DNA of 36,739 nucleotides from Albibeggiatoa sp964388965 (GTDB lineage Bacteria; Pseudomonadota; Gammaproteobacteria; Beggiatoales; Beggiatoaceae): positions 1 through 36,739 of the forward strand of contig CAYMCP010000033.1 in the NCBI GenBank assembly GCA_964388965.1, written 5' to 3'. Of this stretch, positions 21,796-31,732 are shown one piece after another. Position 1 is the first letter of the stretch. Each line of letters opens with the position of its first letter. Below the pieces are notes generated by a model. It was not told the DNA's origin, ran no database searches, and saw only the letters and a list, made by a program, of their open reading frames with translations. A program made the position numbers and the translations under genes.

Positions 21796-23166
21796 TTACT
21801 TTTTAATCTGTTTTGGATCAATATCCAGAGCGCGTAATTTCCGGTATAAATGCGTGCGCTCTAAACCAACTCGTGAGGCAACTTTACTCACATTACCGCC
21901 AAATTCTTGCAATTGATGCTCTAAATAATCGCGCTCAAATTGTTCCCGCGCTTCACGCAATGGTAAGTCATAAATCGAAACACCACTAACATTAACTGGG
22001 CGATGTTGGGTATTCAATACAGGCTCGATCTCTTCAACCTCGATATTATGATCTTCACCTAAAATGAGTAAGCGTTGAATCATATTCTTCAATTCACGGA
22101 TATTGCCAGGCCAAGCGTAGTTGCGTAACCGATTTTGTGCCGCAACACTAAAACGTCGATAGGGTAAACCTTCTTGAGTAGCGAATAAATTAACATAAAA
22201 ATCAAGTAGTTCAGGTACATCTTCACAATGTTCACGTAACGGCTTTAAATGTAACGATACAACATTAAGATGGTAATACAAATCTTCACGTAATCGCCCA
22301 GAACTAATCATTTGCTCAATATCGTATGCGGTTGCAGCAACCACGCGCACGTCAAATGGTACCGGTTCAGAACCCCCATTCCGCAAAAATGACTGATTTT
22401 CCAAACTACTGAGTAAACGCGCTTGTACATCTTCACTCATATCCGCAATATCTTTAATAAATAATGTCCCACCATCTGCTTGTTCCAAACGTGAAATTGT
22501 ATTATTACCCTGACTACCAAATAATTCTAATGCTTGATTTTCTGGACTAATTCCAGCCATGCGCACGTTTACAAAAGGGCCATGACTGCGTTGACTCGTG
22601 TGATGAATATAACGCGCAAATAAAGTTCGACCAGTACCCGATTCACCGGTAATTAAAACTGATGTGACGTGCTGATTAATTTTTTTAACTTGATCGCGTA
22701 ATTGTTTCATTGTATCGCTATGTCCAATTGGCTCTGTAACCATTTGTACATGTTTACGCAAACCATAATTTTCCTTTTGTAAAGTCGCCATTTCTAAAGC
22801 ACGCTCTACAGTTATCAATAATTTAGAAATAGACAACGGCTTTTCAATAAAATCATACGCCCCCAGTCGAGTCGCTTCAACGGCTGTTTCAACTGTGCCA
22901 TGTCCAGAAATCATAATGACCGGGCTGCCCGTGAAATTCGTTTCTTGCCATTCCTTTAATAAACTGATTCCATCAATATCAGGCATCCAAATATCAAGTA
23001 AAATCAAATCCGGCATAATGTCACGCCGCATGTCACGCGCCATTTTTCCATTTTCGGCGATTGAAACATCATAACCCTCATCTTCAAGGATTTCCTTGAG
23101 CAAGCCGCGAATATCTGGCTCATCGTCTACAACTAAAATATGTGGTTTTTGGCTATTAGAAGTCAT
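21796..23166 (-). CDS. ntrX: NtrX-like response regulator with degenerate sigma-54 ATPase domain
   Basis: 456 residues: a receiver domain (VVDDEPDIR at 12-20, phospho-acceptor Asp58 in ILLDIWMP, Lys109 in IEKPLS), a central AAA+ domain, and a C-terminal Fis-type HTH (NVSKVASRVGLERTHLYRKL). The central domain is altered. Walker A reads GESGTGRT with Arg180 for the invariant Lys. The GAFTGA loop expected near 217 is missing, with ELFGSQGNNTISRLEQADGG in its place. Walker B reads LFIKDI where LFLDEI is normal. It should therefore not activate sigma-54 RNA polymerase by ATP hydrolysis and may act as a plain DNA-binding regulator. It follows ntrY by 62 bases. Confidence 0.88.
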   Translation of the reverse strand: MTSNSQKPHILVVDDEPDIRGLLKEILEDEGYDVSIAENGKMARDMRRDIMPDLILLDIWMPDIDGISLLKEWQETNFTGSPVIMISGHGTVETAVEATRLGAYDFIEKPLSISKLLITVERALEMATLQKENYGLRKHVQMVTEPIGHSDTMKQLRDQVKKINQHVTSVLITGESGTGRTLFARYIHHTSQRSHGPFVNVRMAGISPENQALELFGSQGNNTISRLEQADGGTLFIKDIADMSEDVQARLLSSLENQSFLRNGGSEPVPFDVRVVAATAYDIEQMISSGRLREDLYYHLNVVSLHLKPLREHCEDVPELLDFYVNLFATQEGLPYRRFSVAAQNRLRNYAWPGNIRELKNMIQRLLILGEDHNIEVEEIEPVLNTQHRPVNVSGVSIYDLPLREAREQFERDYLEHQLQEFGGNVSKVASRVGLERTHLYRKLRALDIDPKQIKK

Positions 23167-23228
23167 GGTAATTTTCGATTTTTTTAATTGCTGATTATTG
23201 AAAATTATCAGCTTAAAAGTTGTTATGG

Positions 23229-25400
23229 TTACTTTTCACTAGTTAAACGAGAAGATGCTGGTATGGGTAGACGAATAGTAAGCCGCACGCCATTTTTATT
23301 CTCAATCCAAACCATACCGTGATGTTCTTCAATGATTTTTTTCACAATCGCCAAACCTAAGCCTGTACCTTTCGTTTTGGTCGTAACATAAGGTTCAAAA
23401 ATCCGATCCAATAGTTCGTTCGGAATACCCATGCCTTGATCTTGAATAACCAACTCTACGCATTCGCTATTATCTTCTGCCACGTACTCAGTGCTAATCG
23501 TAATCAAACCATTTTCAGGATTGGCTTCTAGCGCGTTTTTTATGACATTATGCAATACTTGACGTAAACGTCCTTTATCTGCCTCGATATATGGTAATGG
23601 CTCGGTTAAATCTAAGTTTACTTTAATATTTTGATATAAATCAAGCACTTCTTTAATCAATTCATTAATATCTAAACGTTTTAATTGCATTGCTGGCGTG
23701 CGCGCATAATTAGAAAATTCATTGACCATATCTTTCATTACATCTACTTGATTAATAATAGTATTAGTCATGCGCAATAAGGTTTCAGTTTCCGATTCTG
23801 GTAATTTTTTCAAATATTTATGTTGTAAGCGTTCTGCGGACAATTTTATTGGTGTCAAGGGATTTTTAATTTCATGTGCCAAACGGCGTGCAACTTCACT
23901 CCATGCCTCGTTGCGCTGAGCTTGAATTAAAGTTGTAATATCATCAAATACAATCACATAGCCCGTATTTTCTACACCGCGAGTCATCACTTGCAATTGC
24001 GCACCCCGACACATTAACACTTTGCGTCCGTTGCTACCAAAAAAACTGATTTCAACACTCCATTCTTGAGTAACTTTTTTTACAAAGGGGTGCATGGCTT
24101 CGCATAAAACTTGTAATGTAGAGTGTTCTTGTTGTAAATCAATGAGATTTTGACCAATATAATTTGTTAAATCTGTTTCTAAAATATGTTCAGCGGCAGA
24201 ATTAGCAGTGCGTAAGCGTTGTTTGTGATCGAATGAAATCACGCCTGACGACAAGCGACCCAATACCGTTTGTAAATAATTGCGTTGACTATCTGCGAGT
24301 AATTGGCTTTGACGCGCTGCACTTTGTGCTTGAGCTATTTTACGAGTCATATCATTAAATGATTCAACTAAAAAACCTAATTCGTCTAAACGAGTGACAG
24401 GTATTTGTCTGCGATAATCACCTGCGGCAACGGCTTTTGTGCCTTCAACTAGGTGGATTAATGGTGCGACAAAGCGACGTGCTGCAAAAAATGCAATCCA
24501 AACGGTGATTAAAAAACTTAATATTAACACCAGCGATAAAACTAAAGTAAAACTCATTTTTAATGGCTGATGTAAATAAGCGTGTTCTTTATAGCTTTCG
24601 TAAGACATTTCAACTTCGGTCGCCAAAATATTCATGGTTTCAGGTACGGGATATAAAGCGTGCAATAAGCGTAAATAGCCGTCTAATTTGAATTTTAGTA
24701 GTACGCGAATGAATAAACCTTTTTCTCCTAATGGTTCTAAACTACTGTAAACATTGGTTAATTTAATTTGTAATAAAGCATTTTCTGAGGGTGGATAAGA
24801 GGGTAATAACTGTTCAGTTTCTTCGCCGCTAAAAACGACAATCTGCCCGTTAATGCCTAATAGACTCATTTCATACGCACCAAGCTTGTGGCGTAGTGCA
24901 TTGATTTTTATTATATACAGACTTTTAGGCGTAGTTTTTAATTCAGCGGCGGCGGTTTGAGTTTGACGCAAGGCAGTTTTAATCCGATCATCTAAAGCAG
25001 ATTTAGTTAATTCTAAGGCGTTAAACATTGTATTTTCAATATTTACATCAAACCAACTATCTAAGCGTTGATTTAAGAAATCTATTGAAAAGTAATACAC
25101 AATGGTGACCGGAACACTAGAAAGCGCGACGAGTAGACCTAATAAACGGAAAGTTAGTCTTGAGCCTACACGACGTTTTAAAACTGCTGTGAATAATTGG
25201 CGTAGGTTTAAGATAATTAAAGCAAGTAGAGCGACTAGTGCTAAACTATTAATAATTAAGAGTAAAGTATATAAATTTTCAAATTGAGCTGAGTTGCGTA
25301 GTGCCTCAGAAGTCAGGTGCAAAGAGGTGAAGAGCGCACCAAACAAAATAAATCCTACAAGCAAGTTCAAACGTTTTTTAATAAAATTTAGGCTGTACAT
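23229..25400 (-). CDS. ntrY: NtrY-like sensor histidine kinase
   Basis: A 723-residue membrane sensor kinase. Helices lie at about 12-30, 45-66 and 88-105, a periplasmic or extracytoplasmic region of about 170 residues comes next, then a helix near 283-305 and HAMP (about 307-360, with RFVAPLIHLVEGTKAVAAGDY). A PAS domain spans about 370-490. The dimerisation domain carries His509 in RRLAHEIKNPLTPIK. The ATPase domain has NVIKNALEANPENG, DQGMGIP, FEPYVTTKTKGTGLGL. The domain order is that of NtrY, which with NtrX senses redox or nitrogen state and affects nitrogen metabolism, respiration and envelope genes in proteobacteria. First gene of the ntrY-ntrX operon. Confidence 0.93.
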   Translation of the reverse strand: MYSLNFIKKRLNLLVGFILFGALFTSLHLTSEALRNSAQFENLYTLLLIINSLALVALLALIILNLRQLFTAVLKRRVGSRLTFRLLGLLVALSSVPVTIVYYFSIDFLNQRLDSWFDVNIENTMFNALELTKSALDDRIKTALRQTQTAAAELKTTPKSLYIIKINALRHKLGAYEMSLLGINGQIVVFSGEETEQLLPSYPPSENALLQIKLTNVYSSLEPLGEKGLFIRVLLKFKLDGYLRLLHALYPVPETMNILATEVEMSYESYKEHAYLHQPLKMSFTLVLSLVLILSFLITVWIAFFAARRFVAPLIHLVEGTKAVAAGDYRRQIPVTRLDELGFLVESFNDMTRKIAQAQSAARQSQLLADSQRNYLQTVLGRLSSGVISFDHKQRLRTANSAAEHILETDLTNYIGQNLIDLQQEHSTLQVLCEAMHPFVKKVTQEWSVEISFFGSNGRKVLMCRGAQLQVMTRGVENTGYVIVFDDITTLIQAQRNEAWSEVARRLAHEIKNPLTPIKLSAERLQHKYLKKLPESETETLLRMTNTIINQVDVMKDMVNEFSNYARTPAMQLKRLDINELIKEVLDLYQNIKVNLDLTEPLPYIEADKGRLRQVLHNVIKNALEANPENGLITISTEYVAEDNSECVELVIQDQGMGIPNELLDRIFEPYVTTKTKGTGLGLAIVKKIIEEHHGMVWIENKNGVRLTIRLPIPASSRLTSEK

Positions 25401-25588
25401 AAATCATGGCAGCTTATCGGTTGTTGATACGTCATGATATTGTATAGTGATAATAAAATCTATTTTTGATTGGTAGAAAGTCTACACAGCAATTCTTATT
25501 TTAAATTTTACGGTGGGCACTCCGATATAAGTGTGTCTAACGAGTCTGTTAAAATATTCAATACATTTATTTCTCAAAGGTATAACGA

Positions 25589-26509
25589 ATGGCAAAACCA
25601 TTTTTAAAATGGGCGGGGGGGAAATATAAATTATTAGCTCAATTAAGCAATTACTATCCTCCAGCACTCAAACAGCAAAAAGTTAAAAAATATATCGAAC
25701 CTTTTATTGGTGGTGGCGCAGTTTTTTTTGATGTCATGCAAAATTTTGATGTTGATTCTGCATATATTTCTGATGTCAATCAAGACTTAATTTTGACTTA
25801 TCAGGTCATTCAACAAAAACCCAGCGCATTACTTGATTTTTTACAGCAATATCAAAAAAATTACGATAAAACCCCACAAGATAAACGCCAAACATTATTT
25901 TTAAATATTCGTACAGATTTTAATCAACAACGTTCTGCAATCAATGCTACACAATTTTGTGATAATTGGCTTATTCGTGCAGCACAACTGATTTTTTTGA
26001 ATAAAACCTGTTTTAATGGCTTATTTCGCCTAAATGCTAAAGGTGAATTTAATGTGCCTTATGGAAAATATAAAACGGCTAAAATACTAGATGAAGCAAA
26101 TATATTGGCTATTTCAGCAATTTTACAAAAAACTGAGATTGCTTATCATGACTATCAATTAATAGAAAATCAAGTTAATTCAAATAGTTTTGTTTATTTT
26201 GATCCTCCTTATCGTCCATTAACACAAACCGCTAATTTTACAACTTATTCAGGTTCAGAATTCGATGATAATAACCAACGACAATTGGCTCAGTTTTATC
26301 AAAAATTAGATAAAGAAAAACAAGCCTACTTGATGTTATCAAACTCAAATCCTAAAATGATCGACCCTAAAGATACATTTTTTGAACAATTATATTATGA
26401 TTACCATATTTACCAAATTTCTGCCAATCGAGCAATTAATTGTAAAGGTAATAAACGTGGCAAAGTTTCTGAGTTATTAATTACGAGCTACAACCTGTTA
26501 TTGGAATAA
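25589..26509 (+). CDS. dam: D12-class N6-adenine DNA methyltransferase
   Basis: A 306-residue alpha-group (D12) adenine methylase. Motifs in order: X/I with PFLKWAGGK (4-12) and YIEPFIGGGAVFFD (35-48) for S-adenosylmethionine; the target region with RAAQLIFLNKTCFNGL and NAKGEFNVPYGKYK; motif IV DPPY at 205-208; and SNSNP. The LNKTCFNGLFRLN...FNVPYGKYK stretch is closest, as I recall, to the DpnM/MboI/Dam group, which methylates GATC. No restriction gene is adjacent, so it is probably an orphan methylase for repair or regulation. Recognition site not proven. It is followed 15 bases later by the TatD-type gene and likely cotranscribed. Confidence 0.9.
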   Translation: MAKPFLKWAGGKYKLLAQLSNYYPPALKQQKVKKYIEPFIGGGAVFFDVMQNFDVDSAYISDVNQDLILTYQVIQQKPSALLDFLQQYQKNYDKTPQDKRQTLFLNIRTDFNQQRSAINATQFCDNWLIRAAQLIFLNKTCFNGLFRLNAKGEFNVPYGKYKTAKILDEANILAISAILQKTEIAYHDYQLIENQVNSNSFVYFDPPYRPLTQTANFTTYSGSEFDDNNQRQLAQFYQKLDKEKQAYLMLSNSNPKMIDPKDTFFEQLYYDYHIYQISANRAINCKGNKRGKVSELLITSYNLLLE

Positions 26510-26524
26510 AATTAAATTATAATA

Positions 26525-27295
26525 ATGAAATTAATAGATACACACGTTCATTTTGATGATGATAGTTTTAACGCTGACCGAGACGCTGCTTATAACAGGG
26601 CTGTTGCCAATCAGGTACAAGCGCAAATTGTACCCGCAATTCACGTAGGACAATGGGAGCAAGTGCGTGATGTCTGTCGGCGTTACCCGCATCTATATTC
26701 TGCTTACGGATTGCATCCTATTTTTTTAACGCAACATCGCTTTGACCATTTAGAACAATTACAACAATGGATCGAATCAGAAAAACCGATTGCAGTAGGA
26801 GAGTGTGGGTTAGATTTCTATTTAAAACAATTAGATGTTAAACAACAACTTGATTTTTTCGCAGCTCAACTACAAATCGCTAAAGATTTTGATTTACCAG
26901 TCATTATCCACGCCCGCCATGCAGTAGATGCCGTTATAAAACAAATCCGCCTTGTTGCTCAATCGCGTGGTGTCGTGCACAGTTTCGCGGGCAGTGAACA
27001 GCAGGCTAATCAATTGATTAATTTGGGTTTTTATTTGGGATTTGGTGGTACGATCACTTATGAACGGGCTAAACGTTTGCATCGTCTCGTTAAAGTTTTA
27101 CCATTAGACAGTATTTTGTTGGAAACAGATTCACCCGACCAGCCGCTAGCAACTCGTCGCGGACAACGTAACGAACCCGCTTATTTAATCGAGGTATTAC
27201 AAACAATTGCGCAGTTACGTCAGCAACCCTGCGAACAAATCGCTGCCGCTACAACAAAAAATGCAATCACGTTGTTTAATTTAACACTCAGTTAG
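26525..27295 (+). CDS. yjjV: TatD-family hydrolase, YjjV-like
   Basis: A 256-residue TatD-family metal-dependent hydrolase, related to 3'-5' DNases and D-aminoacyl-tRNA deacylases. The metal ligands of the TIM barrel are in place: IDTHVHFD (4-11), GECGLDF (about 93-99), IIHARHA, VVHSFAGS and LLETDSPD. The GFGGTITYERAKR block is typical of the YjjV branch rather than TatD or YcfH. Length matches (YjjV 259). It begins 15 bases after the methylase stop, so the two probably share a transcript; a DNA-related role would fit but is inference. Confidence 0.9.
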   Translation: MKLIDTHVHFDDDSFNADRDAAYNRAVANQVQAQIVPAIHVGQWEQVRDVCRRYPHLYSAYGLHPIFLTQHRFDHLEQLQQWIESEKPIAVGECGLDFYLKQLDVKQQLDFFAAQLQIAKDFDLPVIIHARHAVDAVIKQIRLVAQSRGVVHSFAGSEQQANQLINLGFYLGFGGTITYERAKRLHRLVKVLPLDSILLETDSPDQPLATRRGQRNEPAYLIEVLQTIAQLRQQPCEQIAAATTKNAITLFNLTLS

Positions 27296-27488
27296 TTAAA
27301 AAATTTTCTTAATGGCTTATTGTTTAATTTTTATTTATCTATCTATAAGTATTGTTTCCTATCCGTAACGGGATTACTGAGAAATTATCCATTGAAAATA
27401 CCGATGTTTTATTGCTATTCTGCTTTAAAAGCTTTATCCTTCGCTTTTACGAAATTGCTTGAGACACCATTATAAAGTAGCTTAGACC

Positions 27489-30146
27489 ATGACGCGCTAT
27501 CCACTCACCATTATTCTATGGCTGTTTACACTCACTTGCACTGCGGCTGAGGACTGTGAACAACGTATCATCCAAGCCTCTCAAGTTGATTTTCAACAAG
27601 CTGTAGCGCTTTATCAACAAAATCTCCAACATTGTGACGGTGAATTATTAGCTGATTCTATTAGTCATTTAGGTAATTTATATCTTGAACATGGACAGTA
27701 TGCTGAGGCTTTAAAATATTTAGAACAGGCTTTAGCTACACGCAAAAAATTGTACGGCGATACGCATTTATACGTGGCGTATAGCTTAAATGATTTGGCA
27801 AGCGTTTATAATGCACAACAATTATTTGAACAAGCAGAACCATTATTTATACAGGCATTAGAAATTAAACAAGCCGTGCTTGGTGAAGACAGTATAGAAA
27901 ATGTAAACAGTTTGAATAATTTAGCTGTGTTATATATAGATAAAGCCGCATACGCAAAAGCTGAACCTCTGCTAAAAAATGCCTTAAAAATCCTTAAACA
28001 ACATCAAGCCGAGCCGCATAAAATGGCGACTACGCAAAATAATTTAGCTTTGTTATACACTTACTTAGGTGATTATGAGCAAGCTGAACAACTTTATAAA
28101 ATTGTATTGGAAGCGCGCAAGGCACATTACGGGCAAGATCATCACCGTGTTGCGAATAGTTTGAATGCAATGGCATTGATGTATCAATATCAAAAAAAAT
28201 ATGAGCAAGCTGAAATATTGTACGCCCAGGCTTTATCAATTTGGAAAGCGTATTACGGGGAAAAACATCCAGTTGTTGCAACGACGTATAATAATTTGTC
28301 TGCGTTGTATCGCCAACAGGGAATGAACGAAAAAGCAGAGAGTTTTCAACAATATGCGCTAACAATCCGTCAACAAACACTTGGTGTAGGACATCCTAAA
28401 TTAGCTGATAGCTTAAATAATTTAGGCGTGATATATGAGCGCGCCAAGAATTTTGAGGAAGCGAAACAATATTATTTGCGTGCTTTGCAAATTGCACTTT
28501 ATAACCAGCAACCGGAGTTGTTATGGCTGGTGCAAAATAATCTTAGTGATTTATTGGCACGTCAGAAATATTATTCAGCCGCTATTTTTTGGCGTAAACA
28601 AGCCGTAAATACATTACAAAGTTTGCGTATTTCAATTAGTGATCTGGATGAAAATTTGCGCAAATCATTCATTGAAAACAAATCGGATGTGTATGCTAAA
28701 TTAGCGGATTTATTGATGCAGCAAGGGCGTTTAATCGAAGCACAACAAGTATTAACTATGTTTAAGGAAGAGCAATATTTTGATTTTGTTGAGCGCGACG
28801 GTACGGCAGATATTCGTACTACTCAAGCTTTATATAATCCCGCTGAACAACAATGGATTGCAAGTTTTAATGAATCAAAACAAGAGCTTATGAAAATTAG
28901 ACAAAAATTAGAAGCGTTGGAGGCTGAGGCAAAAACTGTAGCAAAACAAGCTGAATATCAAGCATTACAAACGGAATTTGAGCAATTAAAATTACAAGAT
29001 TATTTAGATAATTTGCTTAAAACAGATAAACAAGTGGATATAAGCGATGTAGGAAAGGGTAATTTAGAAAAATTACAGCAATTGCAAAAAACCTTAAAAA
29101 ATTTAGGGGAAGGTGCAGTGTTATTGCATTATCTGATGACGGATCAAAAATTACGCATTATCTTAACTACTGATAAAATGCAAATTACGCGCGATGCGGA
29201 GATTACTAAAGCTGATTTAAATTTTAAAATTGCGACTTTTCACAAATTGTTGCAAGACCCAATTAAAACGCCTCTTGTTGAAGCTCATGAATTATATAAT
29301 TATATTATTAAGCCCATTGCACAGGATTTAGAAGAAATTAATGCCAAAATTTTAATGCTCTCTTTAGATGCAACATTAAATTATGTATCGATTGCAGCAT
29401 TGTATGACGGTAAACAGTATTTAATCGAGAAATATGCCTTAGTTTCTTATAACGAAGCGTCGCACACAGAATTACAATCTAAACCTGTACAAAATTGGAA
29501 AATTGTTGGTTTAGGTTTGAGTGACGCAGTATTGGATTTTAATCCATTACCGACCGTTGTGACTGAATTGGATAATATTATTCGAGAAGAACGCGAAGAT
29601 GACAAAGGTATTATTGACGGTAAATCATTCTTAAATAAAGCATTTTCTGAAAATACCTTTCAAAGCGTATTAGGGCAAGAATTTTCACTTATGCACATTG
29701 CCAGTCATTTTGTTTTTACCCCAGGTACGCATAAAGATTCTTATTTGTTGTTGGGTAACGGAGATAAGTTAACGCTTGATAAAATTAGACAAAAATATCG
29801 TTTTGATAATTTAGATTTACTTACTTTGTCCGCATGTGATACCGCAGTAGGGAATTTAGCAAATGGAAGGGAAATTGAAGGTTTTGGCGCGTTAGCACAG
29901 AATCAAGGGGCAAAAGGTGTTATTGCTACTTTATGGCCAGTCAATGATGAAAGCACCGGACAATTTATGCAACATTTTTATCAACTCTATGTACAAGAAA
30001 ATATTAATAAAGCGCAGGCAATACAGCAAGTTCAACAAGCATTTATTCGCGCAGGACAACTTGAAGCCGAACCTTCTGAATATCCTTATTATTACGCTAA
30101 ACCCTATTATTGGGCACCGTTTATTTTGATGGGAAATTGGTTATAA
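27489..30146 (+). CDS. Exported TPR-CHAT protease-like protein
   Basis: 885 residues. A signal peptide is visible (RYPLTIILWLFTLTCTAAEDC), so the protein should be exported. Residues about 55-350 hold seven 42-residue kinesin-light-chain-type TPRs, each with the LNNLA.LY ... A..LY..AL.I pattern. A helical spacer with a charged coiled coil (about 455-510) follows. The C-terminal third is a CHAT domain, a caspase-like fold, with the dyad His740 in LMHIASH and Cys783 in LSACDTA, plus GFGALAQNQGAKGVIATLWPV (in two parts) and a closing PYYWAPFILMG. TPR-CHAT proteins include TPR-guided proteases such as Craspase and others of unknown target. Here it lies 33 bases before an antiporter gene. Confidence 0.92.
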   Translation: MTRYPLTIILWLFTLTCTAAEDCEQRIIQASQVDFQQAVALYQQNLQHCDGELLADSISHLGNLYLEHGQYAEALKYLEQALATRKKLYGDTHLYVAYSLNDLASVYNAQQLFEQAEPLFIQALEIKQAVLGEDSIENVNSLNNLAVLYIDKAAYAKAEPLLKNALKILKQHQAEPHKMATTQNNLALLYTYLGDYEQAEQLYKIVLEARKAHYGQDHHRVANSLNAMALMYQYQKKYEQAEILYAQALSIWKAYYGEKHPVVATTYNNLSALYRQQGMNEKAESFQQYALTIRQQTLGVGHPKLADSLNNLGVIYERAKNFEEAKQYYLRALQIALYNQQPELLWLVQNNLSDLLARQKYYSAAIFWRKQAVNTLQSLRISISDLDENLRKSFIENKSDVYAKLADLLMQQGRLIEAQQVLTMFKEEQYFDFVERDGTADIRTTQALYNPAEQQWIASFNESKQELMKIRQKLEALEAEAKTVAKQAEYQALQTEFEQLKLQDYLDNLLKTDKQVDISDVGKGNLEKLQQLQKTLKNLGEGAVLLHYLMTDQKLRIILTTDKMQITRDAEITKADLNFKIATFHKLLQDPIKTPLVEAHELYNYIIKPIAQDLEEINAKILMLSLDATLNYVSIAALYDGKQYLIEKYALVSYNEASHTELQSKPVQNWKIVGLGLSDAVLDFNPLPTVVTELDNIIREEREDDKGIIDGKSFLNKAFSENTFQSVLGQEFSLMHIASHFVFTPGTHKDSYLLLGNGDKLTLDKIRQKYRFDNLDLLTLSACDTAVGNLANGREIEGFGALAQNQGAKGVIATLWPVNDESTGQFMQHFYQLYVQENINKAQAIQQVQQAFIRAGQLEAEPSEYPYYYAKPYYWAPFILMGNWL

Positions 30147-30179
30147 TAAGTTTTAGTGTACATGTTAAGGATTCATGAA

Positions 30180-31550
30180 ATGTCATTTCTAAAGAGAAAT
30201 CAAGCCATTATTCCGTCTTGGTTATTGATTGTATTGCTATTTCTTCCTAGTCTTAGTTTTGCAGTCGGCAGTGGTATACACGCCATTAATTTCCTCTGGA
30301 TTGCTTTACTTCTGCTAATTGCAAAAATGTCAAGTTTAATCGAAAAATGGGGACAACCTGCTGTTTTAGGTGAGATTCTTATTGGCGTATTGCTGGGTAA
30401 TTTGGTGTTGCTTGGCTTTAATCATTTTGAGTACGTTAAACATAATGAGTTAATTCAATTTTTAGCTGAATTGGGTGTTGTCATTTTACTGTTTCAAATT
30501 GGCTTAGAATCCAAAGTTGAAAACATGAAGAAGGTTGGTGTTAAAGCTCTGCTTGTCGCTGTTGTCGGCGTTATCGCTCCTTTTGTATTAGGTACTTACG
30601 TTGTTGGTCCTTGGTTGATACCGGGATTGTCTAGCAATGCTTATCTTTTCTTAGGCGCAACGCTAACTGCTACGTCGGTTGGTATTACGGGACGTGTTTT
30701 TAAAGATTTGAATAAGTTGCAAACACCAGAAGCACAAATTGTTCTGGGTGCGGCTGTGATTGATGATGTCATTGGGTTAATTATTTTGGCGATTGTCTCC
30801 GCGATTGTGACAACAGGAGCAGTGGACTTAATTTCTATTGCTATTATCACTTTGAAAGCATTTATTTTCTTGCTTGGTTCGTTATTTATTGGGCAATTTA
30901 TCGCTAATATTGCAGGTAAACATTTGCCGCGTATTCATGCAGGTTATGGTATGCAGTTTACATTAGCGATTAGTTTTTGTTTAATTTTTGCCTATTTAGC
31001 GTATTTAGTTGGTTTAGCCCCAATTGTAGGTGCTTTTGCAGCAGGTTTAGTATTAGAACCTTTGCATTTTGAAGCGTTTGATAATCCAGAAGTAACCCAT
31101 GAAGTAAAACAAATTATGGAAAATTCTTATGACGAAAAAGCGAAGCAAGATATTCACAATATTATGGAAAAACATGGCGAACATCATGTTGAAGAATTAA
31201 TTGCGCCGTTGGGTTATTTTCTTGTACCGCTATTTTTTGTCATGACGGGTATGCAGGTGAATTTAGCAACCTTGACTGATCCAAATGTGATTGCAATTGC
31301 GTTAGCTGTTACGGTTGCCGCGTTTGCGGGTAAAGTTGTTGCGGGTTCGGTTGCAGGCTCTGGTGTCAATAAATGGATTATTGGTTGGGGTATGGCACCG
31401 CGTGGTGAGGTCGGTTTGATTTTCGCTATGATTGGTAAGCAGTTAGGTGTGGTATCGGATGCGTTGTTTTCAGTTATTATCATCATGGTGATTTTAACGA
31501 CTTTGCTAACGCCAATCATTTTAAATTATTTATTGAAAAAACAACATTAA
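30180..31550 (+). CDS. CPA2-family monovalent cation/proton antiporter
   Basis: 456 residues from the ATG at 30180, chosen because AAGGA sits eight bases before it; the GTG at 30156 has no site. About 12-13 membrane helices of the KefB/NapA (CPA2) type. Seen: GQPAVLGEILIGVLLGN, LGVVILLFQIGLES, ATLTATSVGITGRVF, the paired aspartates of the ion site in AAVIDDVIGLIIL, and APRGEVGLIFAMIG. It exchanges H+ for Na+ or K+ across the inner membrane. A charged loop rich in His, Glu and Lys between about residues 300 and 340 is unusual and could sense pH or metal. There is no RCK/TrkA-N domain, so it is not a full KefB/KefC. Confidence 0.9.
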   Translation: MSFLKRNQAIIPSWLLIVLLFLPSLSFAVGSGIHAINFLWIALLLLIAKMSSLIEKWGQPAVLGEILIGVLLGNLVLLGFNHFEYVKHNELIQFLAELGVVILLFQIGLESKVENMKKVGVKALLVAVVGVIAPFVLGTYVVGPWLIPGLSSNAYLFLGATLTATSVGITGRVFKDLNKLQTPEAQIVLGAAVIDDVIGLIILAIVSAIVTTGAVDLISIAIITLKAFIFLLGSLFIGQFIANIAGKHLPRIHAGYGMQFTLAISFCLIFAYLAYLVGLAPIVGAFAAGLVLEPLHFEAFDNPEVTHEVKQIMENSYDEKAKQDIHNIMEKHGEHHVEELIAPLGYFLVPLFFVMTGMQVNLATLTDPNVIAIALAVTVAAFAGKVVAGSVAGSGVNKWIIGWGMAPRGEVGLIFAMIGKQLGVVSDALFSVIIIMVILTTLLTPIILNYLLKKQH

Positions 31551-31576
31551 TTTTTAATATCCTCAATTCATTAAAG

Positions 31577-31723
31577 TGCTCGTCTCAATGATCTCCGTTG
31601 GGACGAAGAAAATTCTTTCTACATAACTGCGTCAGTGGCTCATTCTACATGGTGCGTGGAACGAGATTTTTCCTTGTGACGACGCAGCGTCATCAGCCAA
31701 CTGGACGCACTAGCGTCCTACGA
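31577..31723. repeat. Cluster of palindromic repeats between convergent genes
   Basis: At least three hairpins: CGTCTCAATG..CGTTGGGACG (31581-31605), GACGACGCAGCGTCATC near 31680, and GGACGCACTAGCGTCC (31702-31717), with family-1 words ATAACTGCGTC and GGAACGAGAT between them. It separates the plus-strand antiporter from minus-strand waaA and may end both transcripts. Confidence 0.6.
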
Positions 31724-31732
31724 CCGTAACGT

